Positions 8,578 to 15,263 of a DNA stretch of 18,214 nucleotides are shown here, piece by piece (within the stretch, counting starts at the first letter, position 1; the number at the start of each line of letters is the position of its first letter). A model generated the notes under the pieces. That model saw nothing but the letters and a program-made list of their open reading frames with translations. It was not told where the DNA came from and searched no databases. The stretch is from Flavonifractor avistercoris (lineage in GTDB: Bacteria > Bacillota > Clostridia > Oscillospirales > Oscillospiraceae). The stretch covers positions 1 through 18,214 of the forward strand of contig DWXT01000144.1 of the NCBI GenBank assembly GCA_019119085.1, written 5' to 3'. Made by a program: the position numbers and the translations under genes.

Positions 8578-9446
8578 CACATACGCTCCTTTCCGGCCGC
8601 GGCGGCCTCCAGAATGGCCCGGCCATATTCGGCCCGCTCCCCGGCGGTCAGGCGGCCGGCGGCCCTCTCGTCGCAGGCCAGCTCGGTGTCCCGCTCCACC
8701 GCCCGGGCCATGAGCCACACCAGGGGGTTGAACCAGTGGACGGCACACACCCACAGCATCAGGGCCTTGAGCCAGATGTCCCGCCGCCGGTAGTGGGTGA
8801 GCTCGTGGAGCAGCGCGTAGTGGAGCAGCTCCCCCGACACCTGTCCCTCGGGCAGCAAAAGCGCCGGCCGGAGCAGCCCGGCCAGCATGGGCACCTCCAG
8901 TCCGGGGCACACGGCCAGCCGGGGACGGCGGTTCAGCCCCAGCGCATCCCCCAGGGCGTTGTAGGCCCGCAGCAGCTCCGGCGACTCCACGGGGCGGCCC
9001 CACCTTGCCAGCCAGCGCCGGAACCGAAGGTGGGAGAGTCCGTTCCACCCCAGCACGCCAAGGCCGCCCGCCAGCCAGAGGGCGAAGAGCACCTGCCCCA
9101 GGGTGACGGAGAAGCCCTCCGCCGGCGCTGCCGCATCGGCGGCCGTACCCGCCGGAGGCGTGGCAGCGGGCGGCGTCTGCCCCTGCCCTGTCTCCGCCGC
9201 CGTGGGCGCGTAGTGGTAGATCACCGGATCCCGGGGCGCGGTGAGCTGGATGGGGGCGGTCTGGGCGGGCCGGTTGGGCAGCAGGGGGACGGGCACCGCC
9301 AGCCGCAGGGCCAGCAGCAGCCAGATCCAGCACCTCCACCGGGCGCCGTACCGCCGTCCGGTGAGCCGGGCGAGCAGGAGCAGCAGCAGGATTGCCGCGC
9401 CGCCCCCCAGGGTGAGGCCCGCCAGCCGGACGAGAAACTCCGTCAT
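8577..9446 (-). CDS. M56 family (BlaR1/MecR1-type) membrane metallopeptidase
   Basis: This 289-residue protein is the zinc peptidase part of a BlaR1-like receptor. Hydrophobic helices lie at about 10-28, 38-55 and 113-135, with a Pro/Ala-rich loop between the second and third. The gluzincin motif HELTH is at 214-218 and the downstream Glu ligand lies in ELACDE (255-260), so the catalytic set is complete. In this family the peptidase, when triggered, causes cleavage of the BlaI repressor. The ATG at 9446 overlaps the blaI stop (ATGA), marking one operon. Longer frames starting upstream only read through blaI in the wrong frame. The protein stops directly after the peptidase domain (AAAAGKERM), before the fourth helix and outer domain of classical BlaR1; those seem to be supplied by the next gene. 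Confidence 0.88.
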   Translation of the reverse strand: MTEFLVRLAGLTLGGGAAILLLLLLARLTGRRYGARWRCWIWLLLALRLAVPVPLLPNRPAQTAPIQLTAPRDPVIYHYAPTAAETGQGQTPPAATPPAGTAADAAAPAEGFSVTLGQVLFALWLAGGLGVLGWNGLSHLRFRRWLARWGRPVESPELLRAYNALGDALGLNRRPRLAVCPGLEVPMLAGLLRPALLLPEGQVSGELLHYALLHELTHYRRRDIWLKALMLWVCAVHWFNPLVWLMARAVERDTELACDERAAGRLTAGERAEYGRAILEAAAAGKERM

Positions 9447-9817
9447 TTCCCCTCCTCCCCCTCCAGCTGATCCAGCAGCTCCCGCAGCTGGGCCACGTCC
9501 TCCCGTTTCAGGCCGCCCCTGGCCAGGGCCGCCACAAAGTTGCGGGGGGAGCTGCCGTACAGCCGGGAGAGCACCGCCTGGCTGTCGTAGGCCAGGTAGT
9601 CCTCCCGGCTTACCAGGGCGGTGTAGCGGTTGCCCCGCCCCGCCCGCTCCACGGCCACAAAGCCCTTGTCCGCCAGGCGGGTGAGATAGGTGTTGATGGT
9701 GTTGCTGGCCCAGCGGCGGGGGGCCAGGGCGGCCTCCAGCGCCGCTCTGGGCGTATCCGGCCCGGAGGCCCACAGGGCCTTCATGACCTCCAGCTCGGTG
9801 TCCGGCAGTCGTCTCAT
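9443..9817 (-). CDS. blaI: BlaI/MecI family transcriptional repressor
   Basis: A 124-residue winged-helix repressor. The N-terminal DTELEVMKALWASGPDTPR and the recognition-helix region WASNTINTYLTRLADKGFV are typical of the family, followed by the wing (RAGRGNRYTALVSREDYLAY) and a C-terminal dimerisation helix region ending QLRELLDQLEGEEGK. BlaI proteins bind inverted TACA/TGTA operators as dimers and lose activity when cut through their cognate M56 receptor. A perfect inverted repeat with ACTACATT half sites lies directly upstream (9828-9869). GAGGAA 5 bases before the ATG sets the start. No beta-lactamase or penicillin-binding protein gene is nearby, so the target is probably this operon itself plus unknown genes elsewhere. 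Confidence 0.93.
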   Translation of the reverse strand: MRRLPDTELEVMKALWASGPDTPRAALEAALAPRRWASNTINTYLTRLADKGFVAVERAGRGNRYTALVSREDYLAYDSQAVLSRLYGSSPRNFVAALARGGLKREDVAQLRELLDQLEGEEGK

Positions 9818-9827
9818 GGTGATTCCT

Positions 9828-9869
9828 CACTTCAAATGTAGTAGATAAGAATATACTACATTTGAAGTG
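9828..9869. promoter_or_regulatory. BlaI operator: perfect 16-bp inverted repeat
   Basis: CACTTCAAATGTAGTA (9828-9843) and TACTACATTTGAAGTG (9854-9869) are exact reverse complements separated by 10 A/T-rich bases that include a TATATT-like -10 on the minus strand (9855-9850). Each arm is itself an imperfect dyad of the TACTACA..TGTAGTA type seen in BlaI/MecI operators, so two dimers may bind. The site ends 11 bases before the blaI start codon, which fits autorepression. Confidence 0.85.
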
Positions 9870-9881
9870 GATCTTTGTCCA

Positions 9882-9899
9882 GTTACAGTTTGGTTACAG
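9882..9899 (-). promoter_or_regulatory. WalR-like direct repeat ahead of blaI
   Basis: On the minus strand this is TGTAAC-CAAAC-TGTAAC; the plus strand reads GTTACAGTTTGGTTACAG, 17 of 18 bases as at 5996-6013. It lies just upstream of the BlaI operator in the sense of transcription. The regulator's identity is inferred only from the published WalR consensus. Confidence 0.5.
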
Positions 9900-9900
9900 G

Positions 9901-9937
9901 AAAAGCAGGGCGCCCGCCGCTTTGGCGGGCGCCCTGC
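9901..9937 (-). terminator. Intrinsic terminator of the gene at 9948-10346
   Basis: A perfect 14-bp GC-rich stem (9905-9918 with 9924-9937) and a 5-base loop, followed on the minus strand by TTTT (9904-9901). It starts 11 bases after the stop codon of the minus-strand gene. Confidence 0.85.
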
Positions 9938-9947
9938 GTGATACGCT

Positions 9948-10346
9948 TTACTCCTGGGGCTTGTCGTCGTCGGACGCCTCGTCCGCGGGGGGCACGAAGT
10001 CGCTCTCCACCGGCTCCTCAGGGGGCACGTCGGTATTCACCGGGGGCACATCGGCGTCGGACACGCCGCTCTCCGCCTTCAGCTCGGCGATGCGGGCCTT
10101 GTTCTCCTCAATATTGATCTTGGCGGCGGTGATCTTCTCGCACAGGGACACGTAGGCCGCCTCGGGGGCCATGCCCCGCTCGGCATAGTAGAGCTTGCCG
10201 ATCTCCACATACGCCTTCTTGATGGCGTCCTCCTCGCTGGCGTTGTTCAGAGAGAGGCGGGTGATCTCCGCCAGCTGCTTGGACTTGGCCACGCCGGCCC
10301 GGCCCAGATCCATCGCGCGGTCTCGCAGTTCATCCAAAAAAGCCAT
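9948..10346 (-). CDS. Small helical protein with acidic tail, function unknown
   Basis: The 132-residue protein starts MAFLDELRDRAMDLGRAGVA and continues as a helical, charged region to about residue 92 (EIGKLYYAERG in the middle, KITAAKINIEENKARIAELKAE at the end), likely coiled coil. The last 40 residues are Pro- and Asp/Glu-rich and probably disordered. The N-terminal part resembles Firmicute proteins of about 100-150 residues that begin MAF(F/L)D-L and end in a zinc ribbon. Here the zinc ribbon is missing: the protein has a single Cys and the acidic tail takes its place. I know no function. GGAGG at 10356-10360, 9 bases before ATG 10346, supports this start over a TTG two codons upstream. 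The gene is monocistronic, with its own terminator and a plausible promoter. Confidence 0.82.
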   Translation of the reverse strand: MAFLDELRDRAMDLGRAGVAKSKQLAEITRLSLNNASEEDAIKKAYVEIGKLYYAERGMAPEAAYVSLCEKITAAKINIEENKARIAELKAESGVSDADVPPVNTDVPPEEPVESDFVPPADEASDDDKPQE

Positions 10347-10393
10347 ATTCAAAAACCTCCTTACGGTGTGGCTCGCTTGGTTTTGCTGGCCTT

Positions 10394-10422
10394 ATTCTAC
10401 CCCGTTTTGGCCGGCGGCGCAA
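10394..10422 (-). promoter_or_regulatory. Probable promoter of the gene at 9948-10346
   Basis: Minus strand: TTGCGC (10422-10417), 17-base spacer, TAGAAT (10399-10394). The -10 matches five of six bases, the -35 only TTG. The start codon is 47 bases downstream. The TTTAAG repeats at 10437-10453 lie just upstream of it. Confidence 0.5.
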
Positions 10423-10436
10423 GGGGACGAAGGCGA

Positions 10437-10453
10437 TTTAAGCGATTTTTAAT
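10437..10453 (+). promoter_or_regulatory. TTTAAG direct repeat, probable response-regulator box (regulator promoter)
   Basis: TTTAAG at 10437-10442 and TTTAAT at 10448-10453, 11 bases apart, the spacing used by OmpR-type regulators binding head to tail. The second hexamer begins exactly 40 bases before the -10 of the regulator gene promoter. A similar pair stands at the same distance before the exporter operon. Autoregulation is inferred. Confidence 0.55.
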
Positions 10454-10464
10454 CTTACCCGGCG

Positions 10465-10493
10465 TTGATTTGTTCCGCCGGATCCAGTACAAT
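10465..10493 (+). promoter_or_regulatory. Sigma-A promoter of the two-component system genes
   Basis: TTGATT (10465-10470), 17-base spacer, TACAAT (10488-10493). A 7-bp hairpin (10499-10505/10511-10517) lies at the expected 5' end of the mRNA, before the ribosome binding site. Confidence 0.75.
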
Positions 10494-10542
10494 GGGGCGG
10501 GCGGGATTGTCCCGCCCCAATTCGGACGGAGGAGGGGGCGCC

Positions 10543-11247
10543 ATGGCACCCGATCGGCAGACCAGCATCCTGGTGGTGGACGATGAGGAGGAGATCCGCC
10601 ACGTGCTCCGGGTGCTGCTGGAGAGCGAGGGCTTTTTGGTGACGGAGGCCGCCAGCGGCGAGGAGGCCCTGGCCAAATTTGTGCCGGATACGGATCTGGT
10701 GATCCTGGACGTGATGATGCCGGGCATCTCCGGCTACCAGGTGTGCCTGCGCCTGCGGGAGCGGTGGAACGTGCCCATCCTGTTTCTCACCGCCAAGACC
10801 CAGGACTCGGATCTCACCATGGGCTACTCCTCCGGCGGGGACGACTACCTGGCCAAGCCCTTTTCCTATCCGGAGCTGATGGCCCGGGTGAAGGGCCTGC
10901 TGCGCCGCTACCACGTGTACAAGGGAAAGGCGGAGGACGAGGACGAGGGGTACGCCGAGTGGCGGGGCCTGCGGCTGTGCCGGACGCGCAACGAGGTGTG
11001 GCGGGCCGGGCGGCAGCTCAACCTGACGGAGAAGGAATACCGGCTGCTGCGCCTGCTGCTGCTCCACCACGGGAAGATCTTCTCCGCCCAGAATCTGTAT
11101 GAGAGCGTATGGGAGGAGCCCTATTTCGCCCCTTCCAGCAACACGGTGATGGTACATATCCGAAAGCTGCGGGAAAAGGTGGAGGAGGATCCCCAGAACC
11201 CGGAGCTGATCAAGACCGTATGGGGAAAGGGGTATCGCATTGACTAA
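10543..11247 (+). CDS. OmpR/PhoB family response regulator
   Basis: The 234-residue regulator has an N-terminal receiver domain (about 7-120) with the acidic pair in VVDDEEE, phospho-acceptor Asp56 in LVILDVMMPG, Thr83 in FLTAK and Lys105 in AKPF, all intact. The C-terminal winged-helix DNA-binding domain (about 135-234) has the family pattern: LNLTEKEYRLLRLLLLHHGK, then YESVWEEPYF, then SSNTVMVHIRKLREKVEEDP and TVWGKGYRID. It would be phosphorylated by the kinase encoded next and bind DNA as a head-to-tail dimer. ATG 10543 follows GGAGGAGGGG with good spacing; the longer frame from 10465 would start inside the promoter. Its reading frame overlaps the kinase gene by 8 bases. Likely targets are the TTTAAG repeats ahead of this gene and ahead of the exporter operon. 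Confidence 0.95.
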   Translation: MAPDRQTSILVVDDEEEIRHVLRVLLESEGFLVTEAASGEEALAKFVPDTDLVILDVMMPGISGYQVCLRLRERWNVPILFLTAKTQDSDLTMGYSSGGDDYLAKPFSYPELMARVKGLLRRYHVYKGKAEDEDEGYAEWRGLRLCRTRNEVWRAGRQLNLTEKEYRLLRLLLLHHGKIFSAQNLYESVWEEPYFAPSSNTVMVHIRKLREKVEEDPQNPELIKTVWGKGYRID

Positions 11248-12526
11248 GCGGCACCGCCCCTCCCGCCTGGGGCTGAAATTCCTGGCGGTGGCGGCCGCAG
11301 CCCTGGCGGCGGCCCTGGCCCTGCGCGCCCTGCTGTACGACACGGCCCTGCCCGGGCTGCTCCAGTCCGCCGGCTTCGAGTCCTACTGGTACGACCGCTA
11401 CGGCGGCGCGGCGGAGGACTTCCAGAGCTATGTGAGCGCCCACAGCCTGAGCGTGCAGGAGGCCCTGCGGGACACCGACTGGACGCGTCAGCATCCCCAG
11501 GTGGAGCTCTACCTGGAGGGCCTGGCGGACTCCAGCCTGGACACCGACGCGCTGGAGGGCTACGGCGGGCGGGTAATCGCCTGTGCCGACGGGCTGCTCT
11601 ACGCCTACCCCATGCCCAACTACTTCTACTACGACGGCGCATGCCGCCTCCTCTCCCTGCTGTGCGCGGCCCTGTGCTTCTTTGTGATCCTGATGCCCTA
11701 CACCGCCCTGCTCATCCGGCGCATCACCCGGCTGTCCCGGGACATGGAGGTGCTGGCCGGCGGCGACCTGTCCTACCAGGTGGTGTCCAGGGGGCGGGAC
11801 GAGCTGGCCGAGCTGGGCCGCAGCATCGAGGAGATGCGCCTGGCGGTGCTGGAGCAGATGGCGCGGGAAAACCAGGCCATCCGCGCCAACAGCACGCTGA
11901 TCACCTCCCTCTCCCACGATCTGCGCACCCCCCTGACCAAGCTGATGGGCTATCTGGACATCCTCCAGCACGGCAAGTTCCGGGACGAGGGGGAGCGGGC
12001 GGAGTACCTGCGGCGGGCCGCTGACAAGGCCCTGCAGATGCGCGCCCTGTCCGACGAGATGTTCCGCCATTTCCAGGTGCGGGAGGAACCCGCGCCGGAG
12101 GAGGGGCGGGAGGCCGTGGACGGCCCGGTGTTTCTGGGCCAGCTGCTGGCCGAGCAGTGTTTTGATCTGGCGGATGCCGGCTTCGCGCTGGAGCCGCCGG
12201 TGCCGGACGGGGACTACCGACTGTACATCCGAACGGAGGACATCTGCCGGGTGTTCGACAACCTGTTTTCCAACCTGAAGAAATACGCCGATCCCGCCGC
12301 TCCCATCCGCCTAGCGATACGGGAGGAGGGGGAGCTGGTGGCGGTGGAGCTGGCAAACCGGCCCGGGAAGATCCGCCGCTCCGACAGCCGGGGCATCGGC
12401 CTGCCCACCGTCCGCGCCCTGCTGGAGCGCAACGGCGGCCGGATCGAGATCACCCGGCAGGGGGAGGAGTACCGCACCACCGTCTGGCTGCCCAAGGCGG
12501 CCCGGGAGGCAGATTCAGCAGAATAG
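11240..12526 (+). CDS. Membrane sensor histidine kinase, partner of the preceding regulator
   Basis: The 428-residue kinase has two membrane helices (about 13-32 and 136-158) around an outside sensor loop of about 100 residues rich in Tyr and Asp. A HAMP linker follows (about 160-212, ITRLSRDMEVLAGGDLSYQV). The H-box SLSHDLRTPLTKLMGYLDIL carries phospho-acceptor His226. The catalytic domain has the N-box FDNLFSNLKKYA (339-350) and the G2-box RGIGLPTVRALLERNGG (384-400). The G1 segment (LANRPGKI) departs from DxGxG, as in some VanS-like kinases. The start is a TTG at 11240: AAAGGGG (11226-11232) lies 7 bases before it and it overlaps the regulator stop, pointing to translational coupling. The outside loop suggests direct sensing of an envelope-active compound, but the ligand is unknown. 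Confidence 0.93.
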   Translation: MTKRHRPSRLGLKFLAVAAAALAAALALRALLYDTALPGLLQSAGFESYWYDRYGGAAEDFQSYVSAHSLSVQEALRDTDWTRQHPQVELYLEGLADSSLDTDALEGYGGRVIACADGLLYAYPMPNYFYYDGACRLLSLLCAALCFFVILMPYTALLIRRITRLSRDMEVLAGGDLSYQVVSRGRDELAELGRSIEEMRLAVLEQMARENQAIRANSTLITSLSHDLRTPLTKLMGYLDILQHGKFRDEGERAEYLRRAADKALQMRALSDEMFRHFQVREEPAPEEGREAVDGPVFLGQLLAEQCFDLADAGFALEPPVPDGDYRLYIRTEDICRVFDNLFSNLKKYADPAAPIRLAIREEGELVAVELANRPGKIRRSDSRGIGLPTVRALLERNGGRIEITRQGEEYRTTVWLPKAAREADSAE

Positions 12527-12535
12527 AAGCCACGT

Positions 12536-12574
12536 CAGCGTCCCCGCCGGGTTTCCGGCGGGGACGCTGTTTTT
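12536..12574 (+). terminator. Strong intrinsic terminator after the histidine kinase gene
   Basis: A perfect 15-bp stem (12536-12550 with 12555-12569), GTTT loop, and a five-T run directly behind. It starts 9 bases after the kinase stop and separates the two-component genes from the exporter operon, which therefore needs its own promoter. Confidence 0.93.
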
Positions 12575-12583
12575 CTGCCCACA

Positions 12584-12639
12584 ATTAAGGTTTTTTAAGA
12601 TTTGCACCCCACCGGGATTTAAGATTCTGCATGTATTCT
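12584..12639 (+). promoter_or_regulatory. Exporter operon control region: TTTAAG-type boxes and -10
   Basis: ATTAAG (12584-12589) and TTTAAG (12594-12599) form a direct repeat of 10-base period. A third TTTAAG lies at 12618-12623. A TATTCT -10 is at 12634-12639, exactly 40 bases after the start of the second hexamer, the same geometry as at the regulator gene promoter (10448 to 10488). No -35 match stands 17 bases before this -10 (ACCGGG there), which suggests that an activator is needed. The start codon is 58 bases downstream of the -10. Confidence 0.55.
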
Positions 12640-12696
12640 GTTGCCATACCGGGGCGGCGTGTCCCGGGAGAATACCTGGGAAAGGGTGCGTAGAAG

Positions 12697-13485
12697 ATGC
12701 AACGCAGAGATTATTTCCTCCTGCTCCCCGCCATACTGGCGGTGCTGCTGGGGGTGTGCCTGTGGGTGGTGTGGGGCCAGTGGGAGCCCCGTCCCCTGGA
12801 CAAGGAGGCCCAGGCCGGGATCATCCGCCAGGTGGCGGAGCAGCCCTCCAGCTGGCGGGGGTGGGAGCTTCTGCACCGCCCCAGCCCCGACTGGACAGAC
12901 CCCCGGCTGGCAGACCAGGCCGTCCGCCCCGTGGCCCAGCCCCTCTCCCCGCCGGAGCCCTTTTTTCTGGTGGACGGCTCCCGGAGCCTCACCCCCGAGG
13001 CCGCGGCCAGGGAGGCCATTCACGGCATGCTCCACTACATCCGGGCCAACAGCGCCGGGGAGGGCTATCAGCTGCTGGACTTCAAGGTGGGGGAGCCCCG
13101 GCTTCTGAACCGGGAGGAGATCATACAGCGGGCCCTGGCCCGCTGCGGCACCCGGGAGCTGAACAAGCGGACGGAGGCACAGCTGCGGGCCTGGTGCCGG
13201 GGCTTCTTCCACCGCTATCCCGGCCTGGGCGAGGACATGTGGATGGTGGAGCCCGCCTTCTCCGTCAAGTGGAGTGGGGAGATCGCCTCTGTCCCCTATG
13301 AGACCTGCGTCAGGAGCGGCCTGGCCGACGGGGACGGCTTTGTGGATCTCCCCCACCTGTTCCGCTATCCCGCCCGCTCCAGCCCCCTGCTGCTTATCCG
13401 CCAGGGGCACCAGTACCGCCTCCAGCACGCCGAGGCTTTCTTCGCCCAGTATGAGGCCGAGGCACAGTGCGGACAGCCCGCCTGA
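12697..13485 (+). CDS. Single-helix membrane protein of unknown function, first gene of the exporter operon
   Basis: The 262-residue protein has a short cytoplasmic start (MQRRDY), one membrane helix at about 7-27 and a large outside part. I do not recognise the family. The outside part has a Trp-rich early section (WGQWEPRP, SSWRGWELLHRPSPDW), a helix-rich middle (SLTPEAAAREAIHGMLHYIR) and a late section with EDMWMVEPAFSVKWSGEI and SGLADGDGFVDLPHLF; Cys residues are few. The ribosome binding site is weak (AAAGGG about 10 bases before the ATG). It is 27 bases ahead of the adaptor gene and surely co-transcribed. In the B. subtilis YknWXYZ exporter the first gene encodes an accessory membrane protein, so an accessory or substrate-capture role here is a reasonable guess, though this protein is not visibly a YknW homologue. 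Confidence 0.75.
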   Translation: MQRRDYFLLLPAILAVLLGVCLWVVWGQWEPRPLDKEAQAGIIRQVAEQPSSWRGWELLHRPSPDWTDPRLADQAVRPVAQPLSPPEPFFLVDGSRSLTPEAAAREAIHGMLHYIRANSAGEGYQLLDFKVGEPRLLNREEIIQRALARCGTRELNKRTEAQLRAWCRGFFHRYPGLGEDMWMVEPAFSVKWSGEIASVPYETCVRSGLADGDGFVDLPHLFRYPARSSPLLLIRQGHQYRLQHAEAFFAQYEAEAQCGQPA

Positions 13486-13512
13486 CAGACCATACAGAAA
13501 GGACGATACGCA

Positions 13513-15252
13513 ATGCGGTTATTGCAAAAGAAGGAGGGCGCCCCGACCAAGGGGCTGCCCCGTCGGATTCTCCCCCTGGCCCTGGCCGCCGCCGTGCTGG
13601 CGGCGGGAGGCTTCGGCGCCGTGCGCCTGCTGGGCGGCGTCGGAGGCGGGGAGCAGATCGTCACGGATCTTGTGACCCGGGACACCATTCAGAGCACGGT
13701 AAAGGGCTCCGGCGCGGCCTCCGCCCGGGAGTCGGTGTCCCTCAACCCGCCGGTGAGCGCCACCGTGCTGGCCCTCCACGTGAAGGAGGGCGACCGGGTG
13801 GAAAAGGGGACGGTGCTCTACGAGCTGGATCCCGCCGAGGCCCAGAAGGCCACCGAGGAGGCCAAGAAGAGCCTGACCGAGGCGGAGAAGGGGGTCACCG
13901 CTGCGGCGGAGCGCCTCCAGGCCGCCCAGAAGCAGCTCTCCGAGACCGAGGAGGAGTTCCAGAAGCTCCTGGCGTCCAAGGCCGATCTGACGGTCACCGC
14001 CCCCTTTGACGGCAAGCTGGTGGAGGCCGCCTCCCTCCTGCCCGACGCGGAGATCACCGCCGGGCAGAAAATCGCCACCCTGGTCAGCTCCAACCGGCTC
14101 AAGCTGTCCCTGTATTACAGCTACGCCTATCTGGATCAGCTCCGGGTGGGCCAGGAGGCCGCCGTGTCCATCCCGGCGGTGATGGCCTCCGTGCCGGGAA
14201 AGATCAGCGAGATCAACAAGGTGGAATTTGTCACCCCCGAGGGCTCCAAGTGCTTTGAGGTGGTGGTGGCCCTGGACAACCCCGGCACCCTCACCGAGGG
14301 CATGGCGGCCTCCGCCGGGCTGACCGTGGGCGGCCAGCCCGTCTATCCCTACCAGAACGGGAAGCTGGCCTACCAGGAGACCCGGGAGGTGACCGCCAAG
14401 GTGCCCGGCCCCCTCAAGACCAGCTTCCTCCACAACCACGCGCCGGTGAAGAAGGGCCAGGCCATCCTGGTGCTGGGCCCGGATGAGCTGGACAAGCAGC
14501 TGGAGGAGAAGCGGGAGTCCGTGACCTCCGCCCGGGAGAGCGTGGACAGCGCCCGCACCGCCGTGGAGAGCGCCCAGGAGACCCTGGCCTCCGCCCGGGA
14601 CAAGGTGAAAAAGGCCCTGGAGCAGGAAGCGGACATGGCCGTCAAGGCCCCCATCACCGGGACAGTGCTCACCTGCCTGCTGGAGCAGGGGGAAAAGGCG
14701 GACGCCGGCCAGCTGGGCATCCTGCTGGCGGACACGTCGGTGATGCGCATCGATATCCAGGTGGACGAGCGCAATGTGAGCCGGGTGAAAACCGGCATGA
14801 CCTGCACCATCACCCAGACCGGCCTGGGCGGTGAGGAGAACACCTTCGAGGGCACGGTGGAGAGCGTCAGCCTCACCGGCAAGTCGGAAAACGGCGTCTC
14901 CTTCTTCCCCGCCGTGGTGAAGGTGGACAACGGGGACGGCGCCATGCTCAACGGCATGTCCATCGAGTACGAGCTGGTGCTGGCCCAGTCGGAGGACTGC
15001 CTGGTGGTGCCCGCCCAGGCTGTGCAGTACACCGAGCAGGGCAGCTGCCTCTTCGTGAAGGCCGACCGCCGCCCGGACAACGCCGTGGATCTGGGCGACG
15101 GGGTGGAGATCCCCCGGGGCTTCTACGCCGTGCCGGTGGAGACCGGCCTGTCCAACAGCGCCCAGGTGGAGATCAAGAGCGGCGTGGAGGAGGGCATGGA
15201 GGTCTTCACCCAGAAGCTGGTGGAGTCCGGCAGCTCCTTCGACATGATGTGA
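13513..15252 (+). CDS. MacA/HlyD-type efflux adaptor with two tandem adaptor modules
   Basis: The 579-residue protein is anchored by one helix (about 17-41) and otherwise outside. Two adaptor modules follow each other. Module 1: barrel/lipoyl half (VSATVLALHVKEGDRVEKGT, 81-100), coiled coil about 108-156, second lipoyl half (LTVTAPFDGKLVEAASLL, 159-176) and beta-barrel to about 272. Module 2: lipoyl half about 290-322 (APVKKGQAILVLGPDEL), coiled coil about 324-376 with regular Ser/Ala/Glu heptads, lipoyl half MAVKAPITGTVLTCLLEQGE, then beta-barrel and membrane-proximal parts to the end. Ordinary MacA proteins are about 370-400 residues with one module. In Gram-positive exporters of this type the adaptor binds the MacB-like permease and guides substrate from the outer membrane leaflet or medium. 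The start follows AAAGGA (13498-13503) by 9 bases. The ATPase gene begins 11 bases after the stop. Confidence 0.9.
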   Translation: MRLLQKKEGAPTKGLPRRILPLALAAAVLAAGGFGAVRLLGGVGGGEQIVTDLVTRDTIQSTVKGSGAASARESVSLNPPVSATVLALHVKEGDRVEKGTVLYELDPAEAQKATEEAKKSLTEAEKGVTAAAERLQAAQKQLSETEEEFQKLLASKADLTVTAPFDGKLVEAASLLPDAEITAGQKIATLVSSNRLKLSLYYSYAYLDQLRVGQEAAVSIPAVMASVPGKISEINKVEFVTPEGSKCFEVVVALDNPGTLTEGMAASAGLTVGGQPVYPYQNGKLAYQETREVTAKVPGPLKTSFLHNHAPVKKGQAILVLGPDELDKQLEEKRESVTSARESVDSARTAVESAQETLASARDKVKKALEQEADMAVKAPITGTVLTCLLEQGEKADAGQLGILLADTSVMRIDIQVDERNVSRVKTGMTCTITQTGLGGEENTFEGTVESVSLTGKSENGVSFFPAVVKVDNGDGAMLNGMSIEYELVLAQSEDCLVVPAQAVQYTEQGSCLFVKADRRPDNAVDLGDGVEIPRGFYAVPVETGLSNSAQVEIKSGVEEGMEVFTQKLVESGSSFDMM

Positions 15253-15263
15253 GGAGGTGCCCC

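Noticed and set aside
7573..9470. Plus-strand open frames (7573-8793 and 8736-9470) opposite the M56 operon
   Set aside because: They run antisense to conserved peptidase and sensor genes, show no domain, and the first begins inside the hairpin and repeat region.
8577..9830. Longer M56 protein starting at 9830
   Set aside because: The extra N-terminal part is blaI read in another frame; the ATGA overlap at 9446 gives the natural start.
10465..10542. Upstream extension of the response regulator
   Set aside because: It would begin at the TTG of the -35 box, before the transcript starts; ATG 10543 has the ribosome site and the proper receiver-domain start.
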